Shown one piece after another: positions 7,633 to 18,300 of a stretch of DNA of 64,000 nucleotides. The DNA is taken from the NCBI GenBank assembly GCA_048500275.1, contig JASNYI010000002.1, positions 124,001 through 188,000 on the forward strand, read 5' to 3'. The position numbers were made by a program, and so were the translations under genes. The notes under the pieces are model-generated. The model had not been told where the DNA came from and ran no database searches. It worked only from the letters and a program-made list of their open reading frames with translations. This stretch comes from UBA5066 sp048500275 (GTDB lineage Bacteria > Acidobacteriota > Thermoanaerobaculia > UBA5066). Positions within the stretch are counted from its first letter, which is position 1. Each line of letters starts with the position of its first letter.

Positions 7633-10600
7633 TCACAGCGGCTCGGGCCCGTCCGCGTAGAGGTAGTTGATCAGGTAGAAGAGGTCGAGGGCGTCGACGC
7701 GCTCGTCGAGGTTCGCGTCGGCGATGCCGAGCGGCGCCGGCCCGGCGGAGTAGAAGAAGCTCACCAGATAGAAGACGTCGGCCGGGTTGACGACGCCGTC
7801 GTCGTTCACGTCGCCGGGGAGACCGATCGTGTGAAAGACCTCGTTCGTCGTGATCGGGGCCTCCGTGTCGAAGACGATCGTCGCGGTGTTGGCGATCCGG
7901 GTCCCGGGAGAGAGGTCCGTTCTCGTCCGGACGGAGAAGAGGACCGCCCCCCTTCCGCGCCCGCTCCCGTCCTCGGGAGGAAGGAAGCCGGCGAGCGGGT
8001 CGGTCGGGAGCTGCCCGGTCGAGGGATCGAGAGTTCGGAAGGTGAAGTCGAGGCGGCCCGGCGCACTCTCTCGCGCGACGACGTCGACCCACCAGGGGCG
8101 CAGGTCGCCCGGCCGGTGGTCCGTGATCGCCGTCCTCGCGTGGAAGGCGCGGGCGGCCTCGGGCGCCGCCAACGTCGTCGCGCCCCAGCCGGCGTCGACG
8201 AGCTCGAGCGTCGAGAGGTCGAGGCCCGCGTCGAGGGAGTCCTTGACGAAGACCTCCTGCGCCGGGGCCGACGCGGTCGCGACGTTCTCGAAGGAGACGG
8301 CGTAGAAGAGGCGGGTGCCGGCGCGAACGAGGTGCCTCGGCCCGGCGCCCGGGGTGGCGGCCTTCTCGTTCGGGTCGAGGGGGAAGACCTGGTCGCTGGC
8401 GGGGGTCCGCTCGAGGAGCTCGAGGTCCGCGGGGGTGATCCCGGCGCGGGCGATGTTCTGCTGCAGGTAGAAGTACTTGTTGCGCGCGACCGGCTGGAAC
8501 CAGTAAGGGTCGCGATTCGGGGCGAGGTTCCAGACGTAGAGGTCGCAGGCCGCCTTGCCGGTCGTCGCGATCGCCCTCATTCCCGTCGCGATGGGGCGGA
8601 GCGGAGGGACGAAGGCGCCCGCCACCTCGACGGCAGCCAGCGAGCTGTTGCCGATTCCCTCGATCGCCCCGAGCGCGTCGTTCTTCTCGACGGCGTGCCC
8701 CGTCTCCCAGACTCCCAGGAGGAACGAGTAGCCCGACTCGGCGACGGCGTCGAGCGGGACCTCGCCGAGCTCTTCCTCGGAGACGGTGACTTTCCCGTAG
8801 AGGTTCTTGAGCCAGAGGCCCCACGAGAGGACGGAGTCGGCCTTCTCGCCGAGCGTCTTCGGCGGACCCGAGGGTTTCAGGCTCTTCGGCGTCCACTCGG
8901 TGTAGAGGTTCGCTCCGCCGGAATAGCCCTCGAGGCTCGGCGAGGCGTATCGGCCGGCGGCCGGATCGTACGGCGCCGTCGCGATGCCCTGGCTGAGACC
9001 TCCCTTCATCGCTCGGAAGATGTCGCCGCTCGCCGCGAGGTAGGGGTTCGTCCCTCCCCCCGTGGAAGCGATGACGTTTCCGTGGGCGTCGTAGGAATAC
9101 GTCTGGGTCGCCGTTCCGGTGGGATCGGTCAGGAGCGAGGTGTTCCCGAGGCCGTCGAGATGGAACGAGGAGGCGGACCCGGCGGCGTCGAGCGCCGCCG
9201 CGAGGCCGGCGCCGTGGTCGAAGCGACCGGTGACGGCGCCCGCGCCGTCGAGGACGGTGGCCGCGGCTCCGGCGGCCGTCGCCAGGTCGCCGAGGAACCG
9301 CGACGTGACGCCGCCGAGGGTCTCGGACGCGAGCGCGCCGAAGGCGCTCCACGAGTACGCGGCGCTCCCGGCGGCGCCTGCGACCTCTGTGAGCTTCCGC
9401 TCGGCGTTCCACGTGAAGGTCGTCGTTCCCGACGGCGCTGCGCGGGAGGTCGAGTTGCCGTCGGCGTCCCACTCGTACGAGGTCGTCCCCGCCGAGGTCA
9501 GCCGGTTCTGCTCGTCGTAGACGTACGGGACGACGACGCCGTTCGTCTCGGCCTCGACCCGGTTCCCCGCGGCGTCGTACCGGTAGATCGTCAGGACGCC
9601 CGTCGGCGCCCGCTCGCTCTCGAGCCGCCCCAGCGCGTCCCAGGTGTAGGTCGAGGTCCCGTCGGGGCCCGAAGCGGAGAGCACCCGGCCGGCGGCGTCG
9701 TAGGAGTACGTGAAATCCGCGAGGATCGAGCCACCGGGACCGAGGTGCCTCACGCCGGTCGCTCGGGAGGCGGCGTCCCACGTATGGACGGTCGCCGTGC
9801 CGTTCCCTCGATCCTCGCGCGAGAGCCGGCCGTGGGCGTCGTACGCATAGGAGACGACGAGGGCTCCGCCACCGCGCGTGATGCGGGCGATGCGCCCGGA
9901 GGCGTCGTACTCCCAGTCGAGGACGTACCCGTCGTCGGACGACCGCCGGGTCGTCCGGCCGACGTCGTCCATCTCGTAGCGGAACCACTTCCCGCCGGGG
10001 TAGAGGATCTCCGAGAGGAACCCGCGGGCGTCCCACGTGAGGCGCGTCGTGCCGCCCGCCTCGGTCACGGTGGCGAGCCGCCCGGCGGCGTCGTAGGTGT
10101 AGTCGACGGCCGTCCCGTCGGGGAGCGTCTTTCGCGTCAGCTGCCCGCGCGCGTTTCGGTTATAGAGGATCGTCTGGCCGCGGCGGTTCGTGCTGCTCGT
10201 CACGAGGCCCCGCGCGTCGCGCTCGAGCGTCTCCGTGCTTCCGCCCGGGTAGGTGATCGACGTGACCCGCCCCGCGGCGTCGTGCGTGAACGCCGAGACG
10301 CTGGCCTTCGGGTCGGTGAGCGACTGAACGAACCGCCCGCCCCCCGCGGGGTACGAGTACGACTGCCGCGTCTCGATGCCCCCGGGCTCGAGAAGCGCCG
10401 TGACCTCGCCGAGAGGACCGTGCTCGACCGAGTCGACGTTTCCGAAGGGGTCGATCACCTCGCCGAGGCCGCCGTCCTCGTTCCAGCCGAGGCCGACCGC
10501 GTTCCCGAGCGGGTCGACGAGCTCGCCGAGCCGCCCCCATTCGTCGAGCGCGAGGACGACGCCTCCTTCCGGGGGAGCGAGGGCAGCAAGGGTGCCGCGC

Positions 10601-13600
10601 GGCGCCGCGCCGTGCGCCTGGACGATCCGGCCGGCCGCATCGCGGGAGAAAGACGTCGCAGGTAAGGTGTCCCGTCTGTTCCCGACGAGGCGGCCCGAGC
10701 CGTCGTATTCGTAGAAGACGTGGCTCCCGTCGGGGAACTCGATGGAGACGAGGGCGTCCGCGTCGGGGCCGGAGCCCAGGTAGGCGTAGCGCGTCACGCG
10801 CCCGCCCGGCTGCGTAACCTGGACGAGCCGCCGGCCCGCCCCGTCGTAGGCGTAGGTCGTCACCTGGCCCGCGTGGTCGGTGAGGCGGACGAGGCGGCCC
10901 GAGGAATCGTGATCGAAGGAGAGCACGTCGCCGCTCGTGTGGGCGACGCGCGAGAGGCGGCCGGTGGCGTCCCACGTCACGTCGAGGCGGTTCCCGGTCG
11001 CGTCGGAGATGGAACCGAGCCGCCCGTCGGCGCGGAAGGCGAGCGCGACGCCGTTGCGTTCGACGAGACGGGCCGTCGCCCCGGAGACGACGAGACGGCC
11101 GTGGTCGCCGGGGAGGCCGCGGAACGTCCCGTCGGGAAGGAGGCGGAAGAGCCGCGTGGAGCCGTCGTTCGAGCGGATCTCGCGGTCGCCGCTGGAGAGC
11201 GTGGCGAGGACCTTGTCGTAGGTGTGCGTCCACCCGACGCCGAGAGCACCCACGGTCGCGCGGCCGAACGGACCGTTCGCGAAGGAGCGGCCGAAGCTGA
11301 GGACCGGGCCCGGAGCGGGGCAGAGGGCGTCGACGCCGGAGGCGAGCGACTGCTGGGGGCTCGTCTCGAGCGCCCGCTGGACGGTGACGCCGAAGAGCGC
11401 CTCCGGATCGGCGACGTGGCGGCCGAGGCCCGAGAGGTAGCTGGCGTTCGCGCGGAGCGCGCCGACGTACTCACCCCAGGTGGAGCCGGCGGCCCCGGTC
11501 ACGAGCGGGAAAACGCGGCTCCACGCCGCGGGGTCGATCCCCTCGGGTCTCAGCGACGGCTCGAGCGCCGCCCAGTCGATCGCGCGAGAGAGCGCGGCCG
11601 CGGAGAGCTGCCGGAGCGTGAAGGAGGCCGGGGCGTGCGCCGGGCCTTCCGAGAAGATCTCGAACGTCACCCTGCCGCGCGCGCTGGGCGGCAGGACGCC
11701 CGCGCTTCCGAAGGAAGCCTTGTCGATGCCGAGGAACCGGAGCGCCCCGCGGCGCCACCCTTCGCGGCCGTCGCGCCTCATCGGGAGACTCTGGTCGGAG
11801 GCGACGACGAAGAGCGGCGCTTCGGCGTCGACGTTCCCGCGGTTCTCCCAGGAGAGGACGGCCGTCGTTCCGCGGCCGCCCCGGAGGACGGCGGGAATGG
11901 AGAGGTGGGCGTCCACGTCCGGCGCCACCCCTGGGGCGATCCGGAAGCCGCCGGGTACGCAGTGGGTCGTCGCGTCGGGCCAGACGACGCAGGCGTCGCA
12001 GGCCTGCGGCGCGAGTCCCGTAAGGACGAGGCGGGCCGCGAGCTGCGTCGAGGTGAGGCTGGACGGTGACGTGGAGAGGATCGTGACGCCGCCGTTTCGG
12101 AGCTCGACGGTCGCCCCTTCCTCGAACCCGGCACCGTCGACGCGGACGGTGACCGGCCCCGTGTTCCCGCCCGAAGATGGGGTGATCGACGCGACGCCGC
12201 GGTCGGCGCCGGCGACGGAGATCGTGAACGGGACGTCGCCCGCGGAGGAGAGGACTCCGAGGTACCAGTCGCCCGGAGCCGGCGCGGCGACGACGACCTC
12301 GCGGGCCGTCGGGCCGACGGCCTCTCCCTCGACGTCGAAGAGCGTGGCGAGCGGGAACTGGCGGCTCCTCACGAGAAGACGGAACGCCGCCGTGCCGCCC
12401 GCGGCCGCGACGCGGACCCTCAGGACCGGGACCTCTCCGGCCGAGAGCGCCAGGACGTGGTCGGAGAAGCTGCCCGCCAGCGCCCTGGCGCTCTTCGTCT
12501 CCCCGACGCCTATCGCCGTCGCGGTGCGGCCGGCGATCAGGCCCCCCGCTTCGGATTCGTCGGCGCCGAGGTCGGGGAGCATCGTGGCCGGCCGTGGGCG
12601 CGGCTCGCCGTCGATATCGTCGGCGACGGAGGTGGCGACGCCCTGCGCGAGGGCGGCGGAGGCCGGCTCGAGGTGGAAGCCGTCGGGTGCGAACGAGGCG
12701 CTCCCTGTGACGTGGCCCTCCTGCGTCACCGGTCCCGCGGTCGGAGTCGCGACGGAGTCCCACAGGGTGTTGCGCATCGTCACGGTCGACGTCCCGTCGG
12801 CGACGACACCGGTCGGGCTCGACGCGACGATCGAGTTCGTGAACGTCGCCGTGCTGCCATTCCTCACTCGCGCGGCGATCCGCTCCCCGTCCGTGAAACG
12901 GGCGAGCGTGACGTGCGCGGCGGTGAGGGAGGAGCCGAGATCGACGTCGAGGCCGACGGAGGCGTCGGCGACGACGGCGTTGGCCAGCACCAGCGTCGCC
13001 GTCTCGGCGCGGACCGACCTGACCTTCCGGGTCCGGCTCCTCTCGAGCCGGAGCGTCCCCTGGTTCACTGCGCGGAGAGCGTCGGCGTGCTCGATCGTGG
13101 TGTGCCGGAGCAGGGCGGTGCCGCCGTCCACTGTGACCCCGATCCAGGTCGGGTTCCCGAAGTAGTCCCACCGCCCGTTCGTCAGGACGACCGGACTCGA
13201 GGGGGTCCCGAGGGTCTCGAAGCGCCCGTTCACGAACGTCGTCCAGCTCTGCCGAAGGGTCACGCCGGCCGCCACGGTCAGCGTGCGTCCGGCCGGGATC
13301 GTGTAGTCGTCCCCGAGCCGGTAGGCCGCGAGGCCGGCCTGCGGCGTGAGGGTGAAGTCGGCGCCCGTCATCGCGGCCGGCTCCAGGACGACCTCGTTCG
13401 CCCAGTTGCCTGCGAACGAGGTGCCCGAAAGGGAGAGGCGCGAGGCCGCACCGCGAACGACGACGGGATAGGCGCCGGTCGCGGTGATCCCGGTGAACGC
13501 CGTCGAGGTCGCGGTGACGACGGAGTCCTCGACGACGAGGCCCCCCGCGCCGCTCGCGGGGCCGATCGTGCAGTGGTCGAGGAGGACGCCGTCCGGGCCG

Positions 13601-14514
13601 GCGTTCCGGACGGTGACGCCCCTGTTGTCGGCCTGCGCGATGCTCGTGTGGGCGAGCTGCCCGGTTCCGCCGTCGAAGACGAGGCCGATCCAGGTGCCCC
13701 GGCCGGAGGCGAAGGCGACGGGGCTCGCGGCCATCCCCAGGGCGACGAGTCGCCCCTTCACCGTGAAAGTCCAGTCGGCGTGGACGACCGTTCCCGCGGC
13801 GAGGGTGACGGTCCGCCCGGCCGGGACCTCGTAGTCGCCGGGGAAGCGGTAGCAGAGGAGGCCCGGCTGCGGTGTCAGGGTGATGTCGGAGCCCGTCAAC
13901 GCGCCGCTCTCGATCACGACCTCGTTCGCCCAGTTCCCGAGGAACGTGTCGTTCGAGAGCGTGAGCCTCGACGCTGTGCCCGACACGACGACGGGATACG
14001 TCCCGGTCCCGGAAGCGAACGCCTCGAGCCTGGAGTCGGTGATCGACACGACGCCGTTCGTGATCGCGAGGCCCTTGTTCCCGGGGCCGAGGTTGCAGTG
14101 CTCGAATGCGACGCCGGGCGCGGCGACGCTCGTCACGACGATTCCGGGAGCGTTCCAGCCCGCCCTGAGGACGTCGACGTACCGGAGGAGTCCGGTGCCG
14201 CCCGAGAACGTCAGGCTCTCCCATCCCGGACCGTCGGAGGTGAAGGTGATCGGGCTCGCCGCCGTGCCGGCGGCGGCGAGGTGCCCCTGCACCGTGATCG
14301 CGGCAGGTTTCACCGTGGAACCGGCCTCGATCGTCAGAGTGACGCCGGGGGCGACGGTCACGACGCCCGTCAGGACGTGCGGGCTGTCGGCCGCGCACCA
14401 GGTCTGGTCCGCGGTGATCGTCCCCGCGTGGGGGCCCGGAGAGCACTGGGCCGCGGCGCGCGGCGAGACGAGGAGGGCGGAGAGGAGGAGGAGCAGGGGT
14501 CGGATCGTCTTCAC
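7633..14514 (-). CDS. Giant secreted beta-helix / RHS-repeat / dockerin protein
   Basis: The 2293-residue product has these parts in order: signal peptide (LLLLLSALLVSPRAAAQ); right-handed beta-helix repeats to about residue 650; an IPT/TIG-like domain near 775-840; an RHS/YD-repeat shell from about 1070 to 1875 with dozens of YDAAGR-type units; a variable 150-residue segment; a DPNEK-type beta domain from about 2045; and a C-terminal type I dockerin (2231-2293) with paired calcium loops DVNDDGVVNPAD and DANLDERVDALD. The GTG start has GAGAAGG about 6 nt upstream and puts the signal peptide at the N-terminus; an in-frame start 13 codons earlier overlaps the previous gene. Its neighbours carry cohesin-like domains. 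A role in surface assembly or toxin delivery is inference. Confidence 0.9.
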   Translation of the reverse strand: MKTIRPLLLLLSALLVSPRAAAQCSPGPHAGTITADQTWCAADSPHVLTGVVTVAPGVTLTIEAGSTVKPAAITVQGHLAAAGTAASPITFTSDGPGWESLTFSGGTGLLRYVDVLRAGWNAPGIVVTSVAAPGVAFEHCNLGPGNKGLAITNGVVSITDSRLEAFASGTGTYPVVVSGTASRLTLSNDTFLGNWANEVVIESGALTGSDITLTPQPGLLCYRFPGDYEVPAGRTVTLAAGTVVHADWTFTVKGRLVALGMAASPVAFASGRGTWIGLVFDGGTGQLAHTSIAQADNRGVTVRNAGPDGVLLDHCTIGPASGAGGLVVEDSVVTATSTAFTGITATGAYPVVVRGAASRLSLSGTSFAGNWANEVVLEPAAMTGADFTLTPQAGLAAYRLGDDYTIPAGRTLTVAAGVTLRQSWTTFVNGRFETLGTPSSPVVLTNGRWDYFGNPTWIGVTVDGGTALLRHTTIEHADALRAVNQGTLRLERSRTRKVRSVRAETATLVLANAVVADASVGLDVDLGSSLTAAHVTLARFTDGERIAARVRNGSTATFTNSIVASSPTGVVADGTSTVTMRNTLWDSVATPTAGPVTQEGHVTGSASFAPDGFHLEPASAALAQGVATSVADDIDGEPRPRPATMLPDLGADESEAGGLIAGRTATAIGVGETKSARALAGSFSDHVLALSAGEVPVLRVRVAAAGGTAAFRLLVRSRQFPLATLFDVEGEAVGPTAREVVVAAPAPGDWYLGVLSSAGDVPFTISVAGADRGVASITPSSGGNTGPVTVRVDGAGFEEGATVELRNGGVTILSTSPSSLTSTQLAARLVLTGLAPQACDACVVWPDATTHCVPGGFRIAPGVAPDVDAHLSIPAVLRGGRGTTAVLSWENRGNVDAEAPLFVVASDQSLPMRRDGREGWRRGALRFLGIDKASFGSAGVLPPSARGRVTFEIFSEGPAHAPASFTLRQLSAAALSRAIDWAALEPSLRPEGIDPAAWSRVFPLVTGAAGSTWGEYVGALRANASYLSGLGRHVADPEALFGVTVQRALETSPQQSLASGVDALCPAPGPVLSFGRSFANGPFGRATVGALGVGWTHTYDKVLATLSSGDREIRSNDGSTRLFRLLPDGTFRGLPGDHGRLVVSGATARLVERNGVALAFRADGRLGSISDATGNRLDVTWDATGRLSRVAHTSGDVLSFDHDSSGRLVRLTDHAGQVTTYAYDGAGRRLVQVTQPGGRVTRYAYLGSGPDADALVSIEFPDGSHVFYEYDGSGRLVGNRRDTLPATSFSRDAAGRIVQAHGAAPRGTLAALAPPEGGVVLALDEWGRLGELVDPLGNAVGLGWNEDGGLGEVIDPFGNVDSVEHGPLGEVTALLEPGGIETRQSYSYPAGGGRFVQSLTDPKASVSAFTHDAAGRVTSITYPGGSTETLERDARGLVTSSTNRRGQTILYNRNARGQLTRKTLPDGTAVDYTYDAAGRLATVTEAGGTTRLTWDARGFLSEILYPGGKWFRYEMDDVGRTTRRSSDDGYVLDWEYDASGRIARITRGGGALVVSYAYDAHGRLSREDRGNGTATVHTWDAASRATGVRHLGPGGSILADFTYSYDAAGRVLSASGPDGTSTYTWDALGRLESERAPTGVLTIYRYDAAGNRVEAETNGVVVPYVYDEQNRLTSAGTTSYEWDADGNSTSRAAPSGTTTFTWNAERKLTEVAGAAGSAAYSWSAFGALASETLGGVTSRFLGDLATAAGAAATVLDGAGAVTGRFDHGAGLAAALDAAGSASSFHLDGLGNTSLLTDPTGTATQTYSYDAHGNVIASTGGGTNPYLAASGDIFRAMKGGLSQGIATAPYDPAAGRYASPSLEGYSGGANLYTEWTPKSLKPSGPPKTLGEKADSVLSWGLWLKNLYGKVTVSEEELGEVPLDAVAESGYSFLLGVWETGHAVEKNDALGAIEGIGNSSLAAVEVAGAFVPPLRPIATGMRAIATTGKAACDLYVWNLAPNRDPYWFQPVARNKYFYLQQNIARAGITPADLELLERTPASDQVFPLDPNEKAATPGAGPRHLVRAGTRLFYAVSFENVATASAPAQEVFVKDSLDAGLDLSTLELVDAGWGATTLAAPEAARAFHARTAITDHRPGDLRPWWVDVVARESAPGRLDFTFRTLDPSTGQLPTDPLAGFLPPEDGSGRGRGAVLFSVRTRTDLSPGTRIANTATIVFDTEAPITTNEVFHTIGLPGDVNDDGVVNPADVFYLVSFFYSAGPAPLGIADANLDERVDALDLFYLINYLYADGPEPL

Positions 14515-14530
14515 GTTCGCCTTCTCGCGC

Positions 14531-15280
14531 TCAACGCTCGCGCCGGCGCGCATCGTGGGCGCTGACCCGGATCGTGCCGTCCGTGAGGGCGAGGCCGCCG
14601 GAAGCGGCCGAGACGAAGAGGGTCCCCGCGCGGTCGCCGAAGCCGCTGACGGCAGGGTCGAGCCGGAGGAGGACGGTCGTGCCGGGAGCGAGGGGTTCAG
14701 AGAGCCCCACGACGACCTCCCCGACGAGCACCTCCGTTTCGGCGGGAGCGGGCTCGGAGAGGGTCACGATCCACGAATAGCTCGCTCCCGCCTGGGGGCG
14801 CGCCTCGAAGGTCACCGCGCGCCCGGACCAGGATCCGGCCCGCCGGAAGCGTATCGACTCGACGGCGGAGGCCGGCTCGACGGCGAGGCGAAGCGAGAGG
14901 GCGCCGATCGCGACGCCGTCCGTCGACCGAAGCCGTAGGGGGACCGCGACCGTGGATCCGGACACGCCTCCTCCCTCCCCGAGGCCGAGGGAGGGCGGGT
15001 CCGCGGCGAGAAGTCCGCACGGGAGGAGGAGCGCCAGAATCGCGGACGCTCTTCGGCGGCGGCCCCGATCGCGGGAGGGGAGCGCCTGACTCCCGTCAGG
15101 GACGCTCCCGAACATGCCCGCTGCGAAGCGGGCGAACTCCCGGAACGAGGAGAACTCGCGGCGCGCCCGCGTCTCGGGGTCCTCGAGGTCGATCCGCAGG
15201 CCCTGCCGCCCGCGGCGGCCGCCGGCCCGGAGCCTGAGGACGAAGGTCCTTCCCACGCCCGCCCTCGTGTCGTCGCCCAT
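14531..15280 (-). CDS. Membrane-anchored protein with C-terminal cohesin-like domain
   Basis: The 249-residue protein has an unusual order. A soluble N-terminal module (1-70) has the look of a small conserved domain: TFVLRLRAG, GLRIDLEDPETRARREF, then SFREFARF. A basic stretch and a hydrophobic segment follow (ASAILALLLPCGLLAA, near 80-95), and then a cohesin-like beta-sandwich (GSTVAVPLRLRSTDGVAIGA through TTVLLRLDP). This suggests a cytoplasmic head with an exported cohesin-like domain. A GGAGGGT site supports the ATG. It is the first gene of the minus-strand surface cluster, 16 nt before the RHS/dockerin gene, and is divergent from the SARP regulator, a plausible controller. Confidence 0.68.
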   Translation of the reverse strand: MGDDTRAGVGRTFVLRLRAGGRRGRQGLRIDLEDPETRARREFSSFREFARFAAGMFGSVPDGSQALPSRDRGRRRRASAILALLLPCGLLAADPPSLGLGEGGGVSGSTVAVPLRLRSTDGVAIGALSLRLAVEPASAVESIRFRRAGSWSGRAVTFEARPQAGASYSWIVTLSEPAPAETEVLVGEVVVGLSEPLAPGTTVLLRLDPAVSGFGDRAGTLFVSAASGGLALTDGTIRVSAHDARRRER

Positions 15281-15318
15281 CGCACCCTCCCGGCCGCGGT
15301 CGCGGCCTTCTCGACGGG

Positions 15319-15324
15319 TAGAAT
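15319..15324 (+). promoter_or_regulatory. Putative -10 element (TAGAAT) for SARP gene
   Basis: TAGAAT lies in the 67-nt divergent gap, 23 nt before the TTG start and just ahead of its GGAGG ribosome-binding site. Confidence 0.45.
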
Positions 15325-15347
15325 CGGCGGCGTTCGTTGGAGGATCG

Positions 15348-18300
15348 TTGGAAGGGCGGCCGGAGCCTCCGCGGCCCGTGAGGCCGGACCTGCCGGAGGC
15401 GGTGGCGGCGGCGGCGCCTCACCTCTCCCTCCGGTGGCTCGGCGGCCGGGAGATTCAACGAGACGGCGTCGCCGTGCACCTCGAGTCCGCGAAGACCGAG
15501 GCGCTTTTCGCCTGGCTGGTCCTGAACCCCGGCCGCCACACGCGCGCGAAGCTGAACGCCCTGCTCTGGCCCGACCTCCCCGAAGGGCGGGCCGCGGCCG
15601 GGTTGAGGAGGGCGCTCTGGGACCTGAGGCGGAAGCTCGCGCCGGCCGGGGGTCGATTCCTGCTCGAGGTGAGCCGGACGGACGTGGGCGTAAGCCCGGC
15701 CTTCGTCTTCGAGCTCGACGTCCGCAGGCTCCTGGAGGGCGGGCGCGCGTCCGGCCCCGAGGATCCCTCCAGGTTGGAGCAGGCCGCCGCCCTCTACGGG
15801 GGCGACCTCCTCGAGGGGCTTGCCGTGGAGGACTCGGCGGCGTTCGAGGAGTGGCTGCTCGGAGAGCGGGAGAGCCTGCGCCTCTTCGCCCTGTCGGCCC
15901 TGCGCCGCCTCGTCGGCCTGCTCCGCCGCAGCGGCGAAGGGCCGCGCGCCCTTGCTCATGCCCGCAGGCTCCTCGCGCTCGACCCCTGGCTCGAGGAGGC
16001 TCACCGCGACGTGGCCGAGCTCCTCGCCCTCTCGGGCCGGCGCGGCGCGGCGATCCGCCAGCTCGAGGCCTGTCGGCGGGTCCTCCAGGACGAGCTCGGG
16101 GCGGCCCCGTCGAAGGAGACGGTGGCGCTCGAGCGCCAGCTGCGCGGTGATGCCGCGGCGCCGGTCGATTCGGAAGCGGCGCCGGTCCGGGGACTCCCGA
16201 GGAACGACCTTCCCGTCTTCTCCTCGCCGTTCGTCGGGCGGTCCCGCGAGCTCGAAGCGGTGGTCCGGCAGCTCGCCGACCCCGGCGGCCGTCTGCTCGT
16301 CCTCCTCGGCCCCGGAGGCGTCGGGAAGACGCGCCTCGCCGTCCAGGCGGCGTCGCGGGTGGCGGGGACGGGGGCCGCGGGGCTCGCCGACGGAGCGGTC
16401 TTCCTCCCGCCGCCCACCGGAGCGGGGGACGCGGGACTGGCGACCGACCTGGCGCGCGTCCTCGAGCTGGAAGGCGGCGATTGCGGCGATCCGGCCGGGA
16501 GCCTCATGGCGGCGCTGCGCGACGCGCGGCTCCTCCTCGTCCTCGACGCCTTCGAGAGGAGGAGGGCGGAGGCGCCGCTGCTCTCGCGCCTCCTCGACGG
16601 CTGCCCCGAGCTCCGCGTCCTCGTGACGAGCCGCGAGCGACTCGGGCTCGCGGGTGAATCGGTCCTCGAGGTCGGAGGTCTCGAGGTGCCGGCCCGGTCC
16701 GATTCGGCCGAGGCGGCCCGCGGCGATGCCGTGAGGCTCTTCCTCTCGACCGCCCGCCGCGCCCGGCTGGGCTTCGAGCCGGGCGCGGCGGACCTCGCGG
16801 CGATCGCGGCCATCTGCCGCGCCGTGGGAGGGCTCCCGCTCGCCATCGAGGTCGCCGCGGGCTGGGTGCACGCACTGCCGCCGGGCGAGGTCGCGGCGCA
16901 GCTCGCGTCCGGCACGGCGCTTCTCGGGCCGGGCGACGGGCAAGGCTCCGCGTCGCGCCTGCGCCGCGTGTGGGAGGAGGCGGTCGCGCGGCTCGCTCCC
17001 GGGGAGCGGCGGGTGCTCGCGGCTCTCTCGGTCTTCGCGCGAGGCATGACTTGGGAGGCCGCGTCTGCCGTCGGGCCGGCACGCCCGGAGACGATGCGGA
17101 GCCTCGTCGACCGCTCCTTCCTCAGGCTCGACGCCGCGTCGGGCCGGTACGCGCTCCACGAGGTGCTCCGCGCCTTCGCCGCGGAGGAGCTCGGCGCGAG
17201 GCCCGGGGACGAGGCGGCCGCGCGCGAGAGGCACGCGGCCTTCTACGAGGCGTTCCTCGCCCGGCACGCTCCGGCGCTCCGCGACCGGGCCGAGCGCGAG
17301 GCGCGGGAGGCGCTCGCCGCCGAGCTGGAGAACGTGAAGGCCGCCCTGCGGCATGCCGCCGCGAGGGGAGAGGTCTCCCGTCTCGCCGCGGCGCTCGCGC
17401 CTCTCGCCTCCGCTCACCTGAGCTGGGGGAGCTGGGCCGAAGGGGAGGAGACGGCCGGGGAGGCGGTCCGGGCTGGCGTCGGGACTCCCGCCCTTCTCTG
17501 GCGCGCGGCGTTCCGGCTCCGGCTCGGGAACGTCGCGGCGGCCGAAGCCGACCTCCGCGAGGCCCTCGCCGCGCTCGGGGAAGGGGAGACCGCCCCGCGG
17601 GCGGAGGCCCTCCTCCACGCCGGGCACGCGGCGCTCCTCACGGGGCGGTTCGCCCAGGCGCGCGCGGCGCTCGAGGAGTGCATCCCGCTCGCGCGCCGGG
17701 CCGGCCGGGGCCGCGTGCTGGCGGAGGCGCTCGGTCGCCTCGGGCGGGCCATCCTCGACGAGGGGCGGCACGAGGAGGCCCGGCCGCTCTTCGAGGAGAG
17801 CCTCGCGGTGGCGCAGGCCCTCGGGAGCCGTGCCGCCGTGGTCTACGCGACGAACCAGCTCGGCCTCGTCGACTACTTCGCCGGCGACCTCGACGAGGCG
17901 GAGCGCCGGCTCGGCGAGGCGCTCGAGCTCGCCCGGGCCGAGGGCAGCCGGCCGGCCGTGGCGTCCGCGCTCCGGAGCCTCGCCTTCGTGGCCGAGGATC
18001 GCGGTGACCTCGGCTCCGCAGCCGAGCTCTACCGCGAGAGCCTCTCGGCCTGCCGCGAGACCGGGGACCGCCACGGCGCGGCGCGGGCGCTGATGCTCCT
18101 CGGCGAGGTGGAGCGCAAGCGCGGGTCCGACCGGTCGGCCCGGGAGTTCTGCGAGGAAGCGCTCGCCCTCGCGCGTTCCGTCGGGAGCGCCTACGTGGCG
18201 GGCCTCCTCGAGGGCAACCTCGCCTATCTCGCCGCGGCGCGGGGCCGGGAGCGCGAGGCCCTCTCGCGGGCCCGCGCCGCCTTCCGGGCGTGGCGGGAGA

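Noticed and set aside
7585..10665. Open frame of 1026 codons opposite the RHS protein
   Set aside because: Low-complexity Arg/Val/Glu/Gly-rich composition; the opposite strand has clear YD repeats and a dockerin.
11471..14446. Long frame overlapping the RHS gene on the same strand
   Set aside because: It lies in another frame of the same strand, is Arg/Pro/His-rich and shows no domain.
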